Assembly (NCBI RefSeq): GCF_027587175.1
Contig: NZ_JAPCID010000065.1
Span: 1 to 40,423, forward strand
Length of the DNA: 40,423 nucleotides
Origin: Solirubrobacter deserti
GTDB lineage: Bacteria > Actinomycetota > Thermoleophilia > Solirubrobacterales > Solirubrobacteraceae
Direction: 5' to 3'
Shown in pieces: positions 1 to 7,514 of this stretch. How positions within the stretch are numbered: position 1 is the first letter of the stretch; each line of letters starts with the position of its first letter. Under the pieces are notes generated by a model. It was given only the letters and a program-made list of their open reading frames with translations. It had not been told where the DNA came from and searched no databases. The translations under genes and the position numbers were made by a program.

Positions 1-267
1 CGGATACAGCGCGTAGTTCTGAAAGACCATCGCGATGTCGCGATCCCGCGGCGCCAACTCGTTCACGCGCGTGCCGCCGATGATCAGGTCGCCGTCCGTG
101 ATCTCCTCCAGGCCGGCGACCATACGCAACGCGGTCGACTTCCCGCACCCGGACGGGCCGACGAGGATCATGAACTCCCCGTCGCCGATCTCGAGGTTCA
201 TGTCCTTGACGGCCTCGAAGCCGTCGGGGTAGCGCTTCCAGACGTTCTCGAAGCGGATCTCGGCCAT
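1..267 (-). CDS. ABC transporter ATP-binding protein, MalK/UgpC type (partial)
   Basis: The N-terminal 89 residues of an ATPase subunit that energises an importer, most likely for a sugar or glycerol-phosphate; the rest lies beyond the left edge. The protein begins [16 protein letters not shown]. It has a perfect Walker [10 protein letters not shown] (about residues 37-45), and the Q-loop segment [10 protein letters not shown] at the window edge, typical of the MalK/UgpC/MsmX branch (family knowledge). Walker B, the signature motif and the C-terminal regulatory domain are not visible, so the substrate cannot be called. The ATG start is 2 nt beyond the stop of the upstream cupin gene, so the two are probably cotranscribed. 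Confidence 0.9.
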   Translation of the reverse strand, partial: MAEIRFENVWKRYPDGFEAVKDMNLEIGDGEFMILVGPSGCGKSTALRMVAGLEEITDGDLIIGGTRVNELAPRDRDIAMVFQNYALYP

Positions 268-269
268 GA

Positions 270-587
270 CTAGTCGCGTGCGCCGGGGTGCCCGTCGCCG
301 GGCCAAGGTGCGAGCACGAGCAGCAAGCGCGCGTCCGTGTTGGCCTTGACGGCGTGCCGCTCGTGCGGGTCGAACACCGCCGCGAGCCCGGGACCGCCCG
401 TCTCGCCGGCCAGGTCCACCTCGCCGTCGATGACGACCACATACGCGCGCTCGTGGACCTCGTGCTCCTGGAGCTCTTCGCCTGCAGGCAGGTTGATCAG
501 GATCGACCGCGCCTCGCCTCGCGCCGAGTGCAGGATCTTCGGCTGATGCGGCTGAACTTCGAGCGTCTTCAGGTCCCAGTGCTCCAT
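270..587 (-). CDS. Small cupin-domain protein
   Basis: A 105-residue single-domain cupin. It contains the cupin-like run [20 protein letters not shown], then DGEVDL, and a second-motif-like segment [11 protein letters not shown]; the paired His/Glu residues could bind a metal. Such small cupins often act as metal-dependent enzymes or ligand sensors, and nothing here identifies the substrate. The reading frame stays open further upstream, but the ATG at 587 ([11 protein letters not shown]) fits the fold and avoids overlap with the sigma gene, whose stop is at 610. It sits between the sigma factor gene and the ABC ATPase gene, all in one direction, so it may belong to a stress-responsive operon (inference). 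Confidence 0.8.
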   Translation of the reverse strand: MEHWDLKTLEVQPHQPKILHSARGEARSILINLPAGEELQEHEVHERAYVVVIDGEVDLAGETGGPGLAAVFDPHERHAVKANTDARLLLVLAPWPGDGHPGARD

Positions 588-609
588 GCGGCGGAGCCTA
601 CCCCGATGC

Positions 610-1419
610 TCAGGCTTCAGCAGCGTCGCGCAGGCGGTTGATCGCCTGGCGGATGATGCGGCTGACATGCATCTGGGACACGCCGACGCGCGCGCCGATC
701 TCGGCCTGCGTGAGATCCTCGGCGAAGCGCAGGCGCAGGATCTCGCGCTCGCGATCGTTGAGCACGCGCATCAGGCGCTCGATCGTGGCCGAGTCCTCGG
801 CGAGGCTGAAGCCCTGATCCTCGATGCCGAACGAGACGCCCAGGCCGTCGCCCTCCTCGTCGTCCTCGCGCGGGCGGTCCAGGCTCACCGCGCGGTAGGC
901 CGCGGCGGCCTCGCGCGCTTCGAGCACCTGCTCGACCGTGCTGCCCGTGCGCTGGGCGATCTCGGCGGGCGTCGCGGCGCGGCCCAGCTCGCGCGCGAGC
1001 TCCTCCCCCACCGGCTCGAGCTTGACCGCGAGCTCCTGCAGGTCGCGCGGGACGCGGACCGACCAGCCCTTGTCGCGGAAGTGGCGCTTGAGCTCGCCGA
1101 GGATGGTCGGGACGGCGAAGCTGGAGAACGCCGTCTCGCGGGACGGGTCGAAGCGGTCGATCGCCTTCAACAGGCCCAGGCTGGCGACCTGGATCAGGTC
1201 GTCGAGCGGCTCACCGCCGCGCTGATAGCGGCGTGCCAGCTGACGGGCGAGCGGCAGGAAGCGGTCCACGAGCTGCGCGCGCGCCTGCTGGTCGCCGTTG
1301 TGCGCGCGCTCGAGCAGCGCGCGGTCGGCACGCGTTCGCGCCGCGCGAGTTTCGCCATCGGCTGAGTATGCTCGCGGTGCGTTCGCGCCCGCGGAGACTG
1401 CGTCGTCGAGTTGTCCCAA
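610..1419 (-). CDS. sigF: RNA polymerase sigma factor, SigB/SigF/SigG family
   Basis: A 269-residue group 3 sigma factor. Region 2 is visible as DRFLPLARQLARRYQRGGE followed by DDLIQVASLGLLKAIDRFDP, then AFSSFAVPTILGELKRHFRD, the classic SigF/SigB core-binding and -10 recognition segment. Region 3 contains WSVRVPRDLQEL. Region 4 ends with LNDREREILRLRF and the helix-turn-helix LTQAEIGARVGVSQMHVSRI. Family members direct general-stress or developmental regulons and are controlled by anti-sigma partner switching; an RsbA-like ATPase-domain protein at 19689-20534 is a possible regulator (inference). The start is taken as TTG at 1419, because no in-frame ATG precedes region 2. The N-terminal 30 residues are poorly conserved-looking, so the true start may be slightly downstream. 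Confidence 0.93.
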   Translation of the reverse strand: MGQLDDAVSAGANAPRAYSADGETRAARTRADRALLERAHNGDQQARAQLVDRFLPLARQLARRYQRGGEPLDDLIQVASLGLLKAIDRFDPSRETAFSSFAVPTILGELKRHFRDKGWSVRVPRDLQELAVKLEPVGEELARELGRAATPAEIAQRTGSTVEQVLEAREAAAAYRAVSLDRPREDDEEGDGLGVSFGIEDQGFSLAEDSATIERLMRVLNDREREILRLRFAEDLTQAEIGARVGVSQMHVSRIIRQAINRLRDAAEA

Positions 1420-1520
1420 AGCCGTTCAGTAGCGGAGGTTCGCGCCGGGGTGCTGGGGCACGAGAGTCCATCCGGCGGGGGTCACGGCCGGGCGGAAAAG
1501 TGTAGAAGACCGTTAGCAAC

Positions 1521-2123
1521 ATGACCACTACGAGCGAACGCAACCTCCGGATCCTTCTCGCGAACGAACGCAAGGAGGATCTGCGCGCGCTCGGCGACGT
1601 CCTCGACCATCTCGGGCACGAGGTGACGCCGTTCGCCGTCTCCGTCGCCGAGGCCACCGAGCTGATCGCGCGCGAGGATCCCGACTTGGCGTTCGTGGTG
1701 CTCGACGGCGACGACGAGCACGGGCTGGCGCTGATCGCGGAGACCGTGTCGTATGCGTCGGGGCCCGTGCTGGTGAGCGTGCGCAAGGCTGAGTCGCCCG
1801 AGACGATCGCCCGCGCGGCCGACATGGGCATCATGGGGTACGTCGACTCGTGGGCGCCGGACGACCTCCAGGGCGCGATCGACGTAGCGGTGCGGCGCCA
1901 TCGCGAGGAGCAGCGCCTCAGCGAGAAGGTGGCGCAGTTGGAGTCGGCGCTGGACCGCCGCGTGATCATCGAGCGGGCCAAAGGGATCCTGATGGAGCGC
2001 CACCGGGTCGGCGAGCGCGCCGCCTTCGAGCTGCTGCGCGACCACGCGCGGTCGAGCGGGCGACGCGTCTTCGACGTCGCCCAGACCGTGTTGGACGGGC
2101 ACGCGCTGCTTCCGCCTAACTGA
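1521..2123 (+). CDS. Response regulator with receiver-like and ANTAR RNA-binding domains
   Basis: A 200-residue protein. Residues about 8-125 form a receiver-like domain with candidate phospho-acceptor D62 (FVVLDGDD). The acidic pocket that normally carries two adjacent acidic residues after strand 1 reads ILLANERKED (N15, E16), so phosphorylation may be altered. A coiled linker (EEQRLSEKVAQLESALDRR) leads into a C-terminal ANTAR domain beginning VIIERAKGILMERHRVGE and ending near AQTVLDGHALL. ANTAR domains bind paired hexaloop hairpins in nascent RNA and block terminators (established for the family). The gene is divergent from the sigma factor gene across 101 nt. Its end overlaps the convergent phosphatase gene by 8 nt. 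Confidence 0.9.
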   Translation: MTTTSERNLRILLANERKEDLRALGDVLDHLGHEVTPFAVSVAEATELIAREDPDLAFVVLDGDDEHGLALIAETVSYASGPVLVSVRKAESPETIARAADMGIMGYVDSWAPDDLQGAIDVAVRRHREEQRLSEKVAQLESALDRRVIIERAKGILMERHRVGERAAFELLRDHARSSGRRVFDVAQTVLDGHALLPPN

Positions 2124-2835
2124 GCATTTGCGACAGCGCGTCAACCAGCGATGACGCGCCGGCGATGTGCCAGCGGGCGTCCCGCTGGGTGACGAGCGTC
2201 TTCCCGCCCGCTTCGGTGACCAGCAGCTCGCCCGGCAGCCAGTCCCACGGGTCGGTCTCCGGCTGGACCCAGGCGTCGAGCCGCCCGGCCGCGACCCAGG
2301 CCAGCTCGAGCGAGCCCGGGCCGGCGTGGCGGAGCAGGCCGGTGCGGTCGAGGATCGCGTGGCCGTTGGCGCGCACGCCGGGCAGCACGAGGCGGTCCTG
2401 GCGCAGGAACAGCGCGACGTGGGCCTCGTCGAGCGCGCGGCCGGTGCGGACCTGGAGCGGCTGGCCGTTGCACGTGGCTCCCTCCCCGCGAGCGGCGGCG
2501 TAGAGCTCGCCCAGCGGGTCGTGCACGGCGGCCGCGAGCGGGCCGTGCTCGTCGGCGAGCGCGACCGCGCTGCACCAGCCGCCCGGGAGGCGGTTGGCGA
2601 ACGCGACGGTGCCGTCGATGCCGTCGATGTACCAGCGCCGGCTGGTGCTGCCGTCGTCGCTGGTGCCCTCCTCCCCGACGATCGCGTCGTCGGGGCGGGC
2701 TGTGCGGATGACCGTCGCGGCGGCGTGCTCGGCCTGGGCGTCGGCGTCGGTGACCAGGTCGGCGGCGACGCTCTTCGCCCGCGCCCGCAGGGGCGCGCCG
2801 CGAGCGGCCTCGGCCGCGTGGGTCGCCGCCTGCAC
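2116..2835 (-). CDS. Inositol monophosphatase family protein
   Basis: A Mg-dependent sugar-phosphatase-like protein of about 239 residues. All three metal-site signatures are visible: the Glu motif IVGEEG, the DxxDGT motif in WYIDGIDGTVAFANRLPGG, and the C-terminal WDWLPGELLVTEAGG. Members hydrolyse inositol-1-phosphate, histidinol phosphate, fructose bisphosphate or PAP, and the sequence alone does not choose between these. The start is uncertain. GTG at 2835 is used here, but the first helix characteristic of the family begins a few residues earlier, and CTG at 2856 would give 246 residues; neither has a clear ribosome binding site. It converges on the ANTAR gene and diverges from the small membrane peptide gene. 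Confidence 0.85.
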   Translation of the reverse strand: MQAATHAAEAARGAPLRARAKSVAADLVTDADAQAEHAAATVIRTARPDDAIVGEEGTSDDGSTSRRWYIDGIDGTVAFANRLPGGWCSAVALADEHGPLAAAVHDPLGELYAAARGEGATCNGQPLQVRTGRALDEAHVALFLRQDRLVLPGVRANGHAILDRTGLLRHAGPGSLELAWVAAGRLDAWVQPETDPWDWLPGELLVTEAGGKTLVTQRDARWHIAGASSLVDALSQMLS

Positions 2836-2924
2836 GGCGGCAACCGCTACTGACAGGTCGGATTGGTGTGTCGGTTGCGCGGGAATAGGAGGGCTACGTT
2901 CAATTCGTTGGGAAGGGGAACGAC

Positions 2925-3098
2925 GTGATTGGCATTCTGATCGCTGTCCTGCTGGCCGCTCTTGTCTACGCGCTGTGCGTGGCTCTGGGCTTGCCGTCCA
3001 TCGTGGCCATCGTCGCCGCGATCCTGGTCCTGCTCGCGGGCATCCCGTCCGGCGGTTACGGCCTCGGCAGCCGCTTCGGAGGAAGGCGGGGCGTCTGA
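2925..3098 (+). CDS. Small hydrophobic membrane peptide (57 aa)
   Basis: A short ORF with start GTG 2925 and stop TGA 3096-3098. The peptide starts (M)IGILIAVLLAALVYALCV, continues through a second hydrophobic stretch SIVAIVAAILVLLAG, and ends in a short basic tail SRFGGRRGV, so it should be a two-helix membrane hairpin. A purine-rich GGGAAGGGGAA tract lies 4 nt before the GTG. Its last codons carry GGAGGAAGG (3078-3086), which probably serves the next gene, and its TGA overlaps that gene's apparent CTG start. I recognise no family. The coupling suggests it works with the YihY-like protein. Confidence 0.65.
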   Translation: MIGILIAVLLAALVYALCVALGLPSIVAIVAAILVLLAGIPSGGYGLGSRFGGRRGV

Positions 3099-4075
3099 GC
3101 CCATCGGACAACGACCGGGGGGCTGCCGCCCCCCGGACCCCCCGCTCTTCAGCGGCCGTCACCGACGGCCGCTCCGCCGGTCCTCCGCTCGAGGGCGGTG
3201 ACTTCAAGCGCGCCTTCGCGCGCTTCCGCAAGGACGAGATCACCGACAACGCGGCGGCGCTGACGTACTACTCGCTGCTGTCGCTGTTTCCCGCGCTGTT
3301 GTTCTGCGCCGCGCTGCTCGGCGTCTTCGGCCAGCAGGGCCTGATCACCGACGCCGCCGACTATCTCCAGGAGGCGGGCGCACCCGCGAACACCGTCGAC
3401 GCGGTCACGGGCGCGCTCGAAGCCGCCCAGGAGCAGCGCGGTACCGCGATCGTGGCCCTGATCATCGGCCTCGCCACCGCGCTCAACGGCGCGTCCGGCG
3501 CGTTCGGCGCCGCGGGACGCGCGCTGAACAAGATCTTCCGCGTCCAAGAGGGGCGCGGCTTCGTCAAGCACAAGGCGCTGGACCTGATGTGGACGCTCGT
3601 CGTGATGGCGCTGGTGCTCGTCACGTTCGTGCTGATCTTCCTCGGCGGCGGGGTCGCCACCGACGTGTTCGACACGATCGGGCTCGGCGAGAGCGCGGCG
3701 ATGGTGTGGCGGATCGCGCGCTGGCCCGCGGCCCTGGCGGTGGCGATGCTCGTGTACGCGGTCGTCTACTACGCGGCGCCCAACGTCGAGGTGCGCCAGT
3801 TCAAGTGGATCACGCCCGGCGCGGTCACCGGCGTCACCCTGTGGATCCTCGCGTCCGGGCTGTTCTTCCTCTACGTCTCGAACTTCTCCTCCTACAGCGC
3901 CACCTACGGCGCCTTCGCCGGTGCGGTGATCCTGCTCGTGTGGCTGTGGGTCACGAACATCGCGCTGCTGTTCGGCGCCGAGCTCAACGCGGTTGTGGGG
4001 CTGCGACGGGCGAAGTACCTGCCGGAGGCGTACGACGGACCGGTGCTCCCGGCCAAGGAGCCGGCGGAGGCCTGA
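3095..4075 (+). CDS. YihY/virulence factor BrkB family membrane protein
   Basis: About 326 residues of the YihY (BrkB, formerly 'RNase BN') family, integral membrane proteins of unclear function. The signature N-terminus is FKRAFARFRKDEITDNAAALTYYSLLSLFP, followed by about six membrane segments, including ALDLMWTLVVMALVLVTFVL and GAFAGAVILLVWLWVTNIALLFGAELNA near the end. No in-frame ATG, GTG or TTG exists between the previous gene and the first conserved helix. The apparent start is CTG at 3095, 8 nt after a GGAGGAAGG Shine-Dalgarno and overlapping the small peptide's TGA. That gives an unusual but well-supported coupled start. The 3' end overlaps the convergent helicase-nuclease gene by 92 nt. 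Confidence 0.88.
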   Translation: MSPSDNDRGAAAPRTPRSSAAVTDGRSAGPPLEGGDFKRAFARFRKDEITDNAAALTYYSLLSLFPALLFCAALLGVFGQQGLITDAADYLQEAGAPANTVDAVTGALEAAQEQRGTAIVALIIGLATALNGASGAFGAAGRALNKIFRVQEGRGFVKHKALDLMWTLVVMALVLVTFVLIFLGGGVATDVFDTIGLGESAAMVWRIARWPAALAVAMLVYAVVYYAAPNVEVRQFKWITPGAVTGVTLWILASGLFFLYVSNFSSYSATYGAFAGAVILLVWLWVTNIALLFGAELNAVVGLRRAKYLPEAYDGPVLPAKEPAEA

Positions 4076-7000
4076 GCGTGAGGTCCGGGGTGTAGCTGCA
4101 CAGCTTGGTGCGGCCCGGGCAGGTGCCGCACAGCTCGCGGTGTGGGAACGGCGTGACCGGATACTCGTGCGTGAGGATGCCACGCGCGAGCTCGTTGATG
4201 CGCGCGACGACGTCCGGCGCGTCCTGGGCGGTGAACGTCGTCGTGAGCGGCTCGTCCGGGCGCTCAAGCAGGCAGTACGCGACCTCGACGCGCTGGGCCC
4301 CCGCCCTCAGCGCGGCGAGCGCGTACACGAGGCGCTGGGTCTCGTAGTTGCGGGCGATGTAGTCCTGCGGTGTGTCCTCTTCGGGGACGTGGTCGGTTTT
4401 GTAGTCGACGACCAGGTGCGTGCCATCGGGCTCGATCGCCAGCACGTCGACGAAGCCGCGCACGAGCGGGCCCGAGCCGTCGGGGTCCATGGCGAAGTGG
4501 AAACCCGCCTCGCGCGTGACGCGGGTCGCGTTCGTGAGGCGCTGGCAGAGCGGCGAGCGGGCGAAGGCGTGCACGAAGTCCTGGATTTCGCCCACTTCCT
4601 CGTCGCTGAGCTCGATGTCCCTCGCGAGCGCGCGGACCGCTTCCTCCGAAGGCGCCTTGGGGTCGTCGAAGTCGAGATCCTCGAGCGCGGCGTGCACGAG
4701 GCTGCCGCGGGTGAGCGGGTCGATGCCGGCGGGCAGCTCCTCGTGGGGCTGGTCGAGCGGCGGGGGCGGCTCGACGCTGGGGAGGTTCAGGACGCGCTTG
4801 AGGTAGAAGCGGTACCCGCACTTCGCGTAGTCGCTGAGCTGGCTGTAGGAGAGGCGCTGCGGCGCGGGGCGGCCGCGCTGGAAGGTGGGCGTGACCTTCG
4901 CGGGGACGCTCGGCAGCGCGGTCGGCTGGGCGTGCTGCTGGGTGCGGGGGCGTGACTCGAGCGCTTCCGGCGGGAGCGTCTCGGGCGTGATCGTGCGCGT
5001 CTTGAGGCGGGCGGGGCGGCCTTCCCAGGTGCGTTCGAGGATGTCCGGGAGCTGGAGGGTCGGCGTGAGCGCGCGGACGATCCAGTCGATCGGCGGGCCG
5101 CCGTTGCGCGGCGCGGGCCACTTCGCGGTGTCGGTGCCGCCGCTCAGGATGAGCAGCTCGCGGGCGCGGGTCATCGCGACGTAGAAGAGCCGGCGCTCCT
5201 CCTCGGCATCGGCTTCGGCGTCCTGGGCGGCGAGCTGCTCCCAGGCCTGGGTCGGAATCGTGTCGCCGCCCCCGAGCGGCGCGAGCCGCAGGCCGGCGGT
5301 GTGATCGGCGCCGACGAGCAGCTGGGGGCGGCGCCCACCGGACTGGCGGCCGAGGTCGACCACCGCCACGACGGGGAACTCGAGGCCCTTCGCGCGGTGG
5401 ATCGTCATCAGGCGGATGGCGTCCAGGCCCTCGGACTCGAGCGCCGCCTCGCCCTCGCGCGCCTCGGCGAGGTCGCGCTGCTGGGCGTCGGCGAGGAAGC
5501 CGCGCAGGTCGCGGCCCTCCGCGCGCTCGTACTCGCCCGCGAGCCGCATGAGCTTGCGCAGGTTCGCGAGCCGGCGGTCCCCGCCGGGGCGGGCGAGCGT
5601 GGCGAGGTCGTAGCCGGTCGCGACGATCGCCCGCTCGAGCAGGACCTCGAGCGGCGCGCGCTCGGCGTGCTCGCGCTCGGACGCGATCAGCCGCGCGAGC
5701 TCTGCGAGCCGCGCCCCGCCCGGCACGGCCGCCCACGCTCCTTCTCCACGCTGGAGCGCGGCCCACATCGAGCCGCGGGCGCGGCCGTCCTCGGCCAGCA
5801 GCACCAGCGCGTCCGAGTCGGCGTCGCAGAACGGCGAGCTGAGCACCGTGAGCAGCGCTTCTTCGTCGTGCGGGTTCGCGAGCACGCGCAGCCAGGCGAG
5901 GCCGTCGCGGACCTGCTCCTGGGACCAGTAGCCGCGGCCGCCGACGACGTAGGTCGGCAGGCCCTGTTCCTCCAACGCCTCCTCGAGCAGTCTGAGCGAC
6001 GAAGTCGCGCGGACGAGGACGACGATGTCGCCGGCGCGGCGGCCGCCCTCGACCTCGGTGCGCAGACGGTGCGCGATCGCGCGGGCCTCGGCGCGGCGCC
6101 ACGGCTGGTCGCCGCCGCCCGCGAGGCCGAGGCGCGGTTCCAGCTCGTCCCAGCCGTTCGTGTCCGTGATCAGCAGCTCGACGGGCGGGTCCGTCGGCGG
6201 ATCCAGGCTGAACAGGCGCAGGGCGCCGTCGTCGTCCATCGGCGCCGGCTCCTTGCGACCGGCCCGCAGCGGCGCGAAGCGCTCGCCGAACTCGGGCGCG
6301 AACGCCGTGTTCAGCACGTCCAGCAGCTCCTCCTTGGAGCGGAAGTTCACGTTCAGGCGCCGCACGACGCCCTGGGCGCGGCGGCGGAAGATGCCGACGT
6401 CCGCGTGTCGGAAGCGGTAGATCGACTGGAACTCGTCCCCGACCGCGAACAGGTTGTCGCGCTCGAGGTGCTCGAGGATCTCGAGCTGGACCGCGTTCGT
6501 GTCCTGGAACTCGTCGATCATGATCAGCCGGAAGCGCTCCGCCCAGCGCTCCCGCGTCGGCGCGTCCTCGAGCAGGTCGCGGGCGCGCAGCTCGAGGTCC
6601 TCGAAGTCGACCGCGGCGCGTTCGAGCTTGGCCTGCTCGAACGTGCGGCCGTAGCGGTCGAGCAGGCTGTCGATCAGCGTGAGCGCGGTGTGCGCGTGGT
6701 ACTCGGCGCAGGCGCCGCGGTACTCGGCCCAGACCTCCCGATAGGCCTCGCAGGCGTCCGACTGGAGGGCGCGGGCGCCGCCCTTGAGCTCGGCCACGTT
6801 GAGCTCGCCCGGCCACGGCACGTCCTCGAGCCGGGCGAGGCGCGCGCACTCCGCCAGCGCGGTTCTCCCGGCCGCGACGCGCACGCCGTCGCCGGCGCGG
6901 GCGAGCTCGCGCAGCGCCACTTCCCCCGCCGCGGCCAGCGCGGACGCGTCCGGCGCCGTGGTGCGGGGCGGGATCTGCACGCGCGGACGGGCGTGGCCGC

Positions 7001-7514
7001 GGGCGCGCAGGGTCGAGTAGGTGCCCCGGATGAGGTCGCGCAGGTTGGGGCCGTAGGAGGCGGCGAGGTCGATGGCGGCGGCGCCGTGGATGCGGCCCCA
7101 GACTTCGAGGGCGTCGTCGTAGGCGGCGTTCGCGAGGCGCTCGGCGGCGGTCTCCTCCATCACTTCGAAGCGCGGGTCCAAGCCGGCCGCGAGCGGTTGG
7201 GAGCGCAGCAGACGCGCGCAGAAGCCGTGGATGGTGCCGATCCAGGCGCCGTCGACGGCGCGGGCGCTGTCGGCTTCGCCGAGCTCGGTGAGGCGGCGGC
7301 GCAGGCGCTCGGCGAGCTCGCCCGCGGCCTTCTCGGTGAAGGTGAGCGCGAGGATCGCGTTGACGGGGACGCCGTCGACCTGGATCGCGGCGGCGATCCG
7401 CTCGACCATCACGGCGGTCTTGCCCGAGCCCGCGTTGGCGGCGAGCAGGGACGAGCCCGTGCGGGCCTCGATCGCCGCGAGCTGCTCGTGGGTGAAGTTC
7501 GGGCGCGGGCTCAT
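3984..7514 (-). CDS. AddA/AdnB-like UvrD helicase with C-terminal RecB-type nuclease
   Basis: A 1176-residue subunit of a double-strand-break-processing helicase-nuclease. All SF1A motifs are present: Walker A AGSGKT (28-33), Ia LTFTEKAAGELAERL, the GTIHGFCARLL segment, Walker B IDEFQDTNAVQLEIL, motif III VGDEFQSIYRFRHAD, NFRSKEEL, motif V MTIHRAKGLEFPVV and motif VI RRLFYVAMTRARELL. The PD-(D/E)XK nuclease core is HLVVDYKTDHV (about residue 1037). Cysteines C899, C1129, C1132 and C1139 make the one-plus-three pattern of iron-sulfur nuclease domains, normally described for AddB/Cas4-type nucleases. The ATG at 7514 overlaps the TGA of the AddB-like gene (ATGA), so the pair is translationally coupled. 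Whether AddA or an AdnAB-type name fits better needs a phylogeny. Confidence 0.92.
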   Translation of the reverse strand: MSPRPNFTHEQLAAIEARTGSSLLAANAGSGKTAVMVERIAAAIQVDGVPVNAILALTFTEKAAGELAERLRRRLTELGEADSARAVDGAWIGTIHGFCARLLRSQPLAAGLDPRFEVMEETAAERLANAAYDDALEVWGRIHGAAAIDLAASYGPNLRDLIRGTYSTLRARGHARPRVQIPPRTTAPDASALAAAGEVALRELARAGDGVRVAAGRTALAECARLARLEDVPWPGELNVAELKGGARALQSDACEAYREVWAEYRGACAEYHAHTALTLIDSLLDRYGRTFEQAKLERAAVDFEDLELRARDLLEDAPTRERWAERFRLIMIDEFQDTNAVQLEILEHLERDNLFAVGDEFQSIYRFRHADVGIFRRRAQGVVRRLNVNFRSKEELLDVLNTAFAPEFGERFAPLRAGRKEPAPMDDDGALRLFSLDPPTDPPVELLITDTNGWDELEPRLGLAGGGDQPWRRAEARAIAHRLRTEVEGGRRAGDIVVLVRATSSLRLLEEALEEQGLPTYVVGGRGYWSQEQVRDGLAWLRVLANPHDEEALLTVLSSPFCDADSDALVLLAEDGRARGSMWAALQRGEGAWAAVPGGARLAELARLIASEREHAERAPLEVLLERAIVATGYDLATLARPGGDRRLANLRKLMRLAGEYERAEGRDLRGFLADAQQRDLAEAREGEAALESEGLDAIRLMTIHRAKGLEFPVVAVVDLGRQSGGRRPQLLVGADHTAGLRLAPLGGGDTIPTQAWEQLAAQDAEADAEEERRLFYVAMTRARELLILSGGTDTAKWPAPRNGGPPIDWIVRALTPTLQLPDILERTWEGRPARLKTRTITPETLPPEALESRPRTQQHAQPTALPSVPAKVTPTFQRGRPAPQRLSYSQLSDYAKCGYRFYLKRVLNLPSVEPPPPLDQPHEELPAGIDPLTRGSLVHAALEDLDFDDPKAPSEEAVRALARDIELSDEEVGEIQDFVHAFARSPLCQRLTNATRVTREAGFHFAMDPDGSGPLVRGFVDVLAIEPDGTHLVVDYKTDHVPEEDTPQDYIARNYETQRLVYALAALRAGAQRVEVAYCLLERPDEPLTTTFTAQDAPDVVARINELARGILTHEYPVTPFPHRELCGTCPGRTKLCSYTPDLTLRPPPAPWPGAPVRRTPPAGTSPVAAPQPR

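Noticed and set aside
1436-1465. GGTT...GGGG resembling a SigF promoter upstream of the ANTAR gene
   Set aside because: The spacer and the -10 part (GGGGCA) fit poorly, and such G-rich strings are common at this GC content.
3115-3135. GGGGGG-CTGCC-CCCCCC hairpin as a terminator between the small peptide and yihY
   Set aside because: It lies inside the translated N-terminus of the coupled yihY gene and has no U-tract; termination there would silence yihY.
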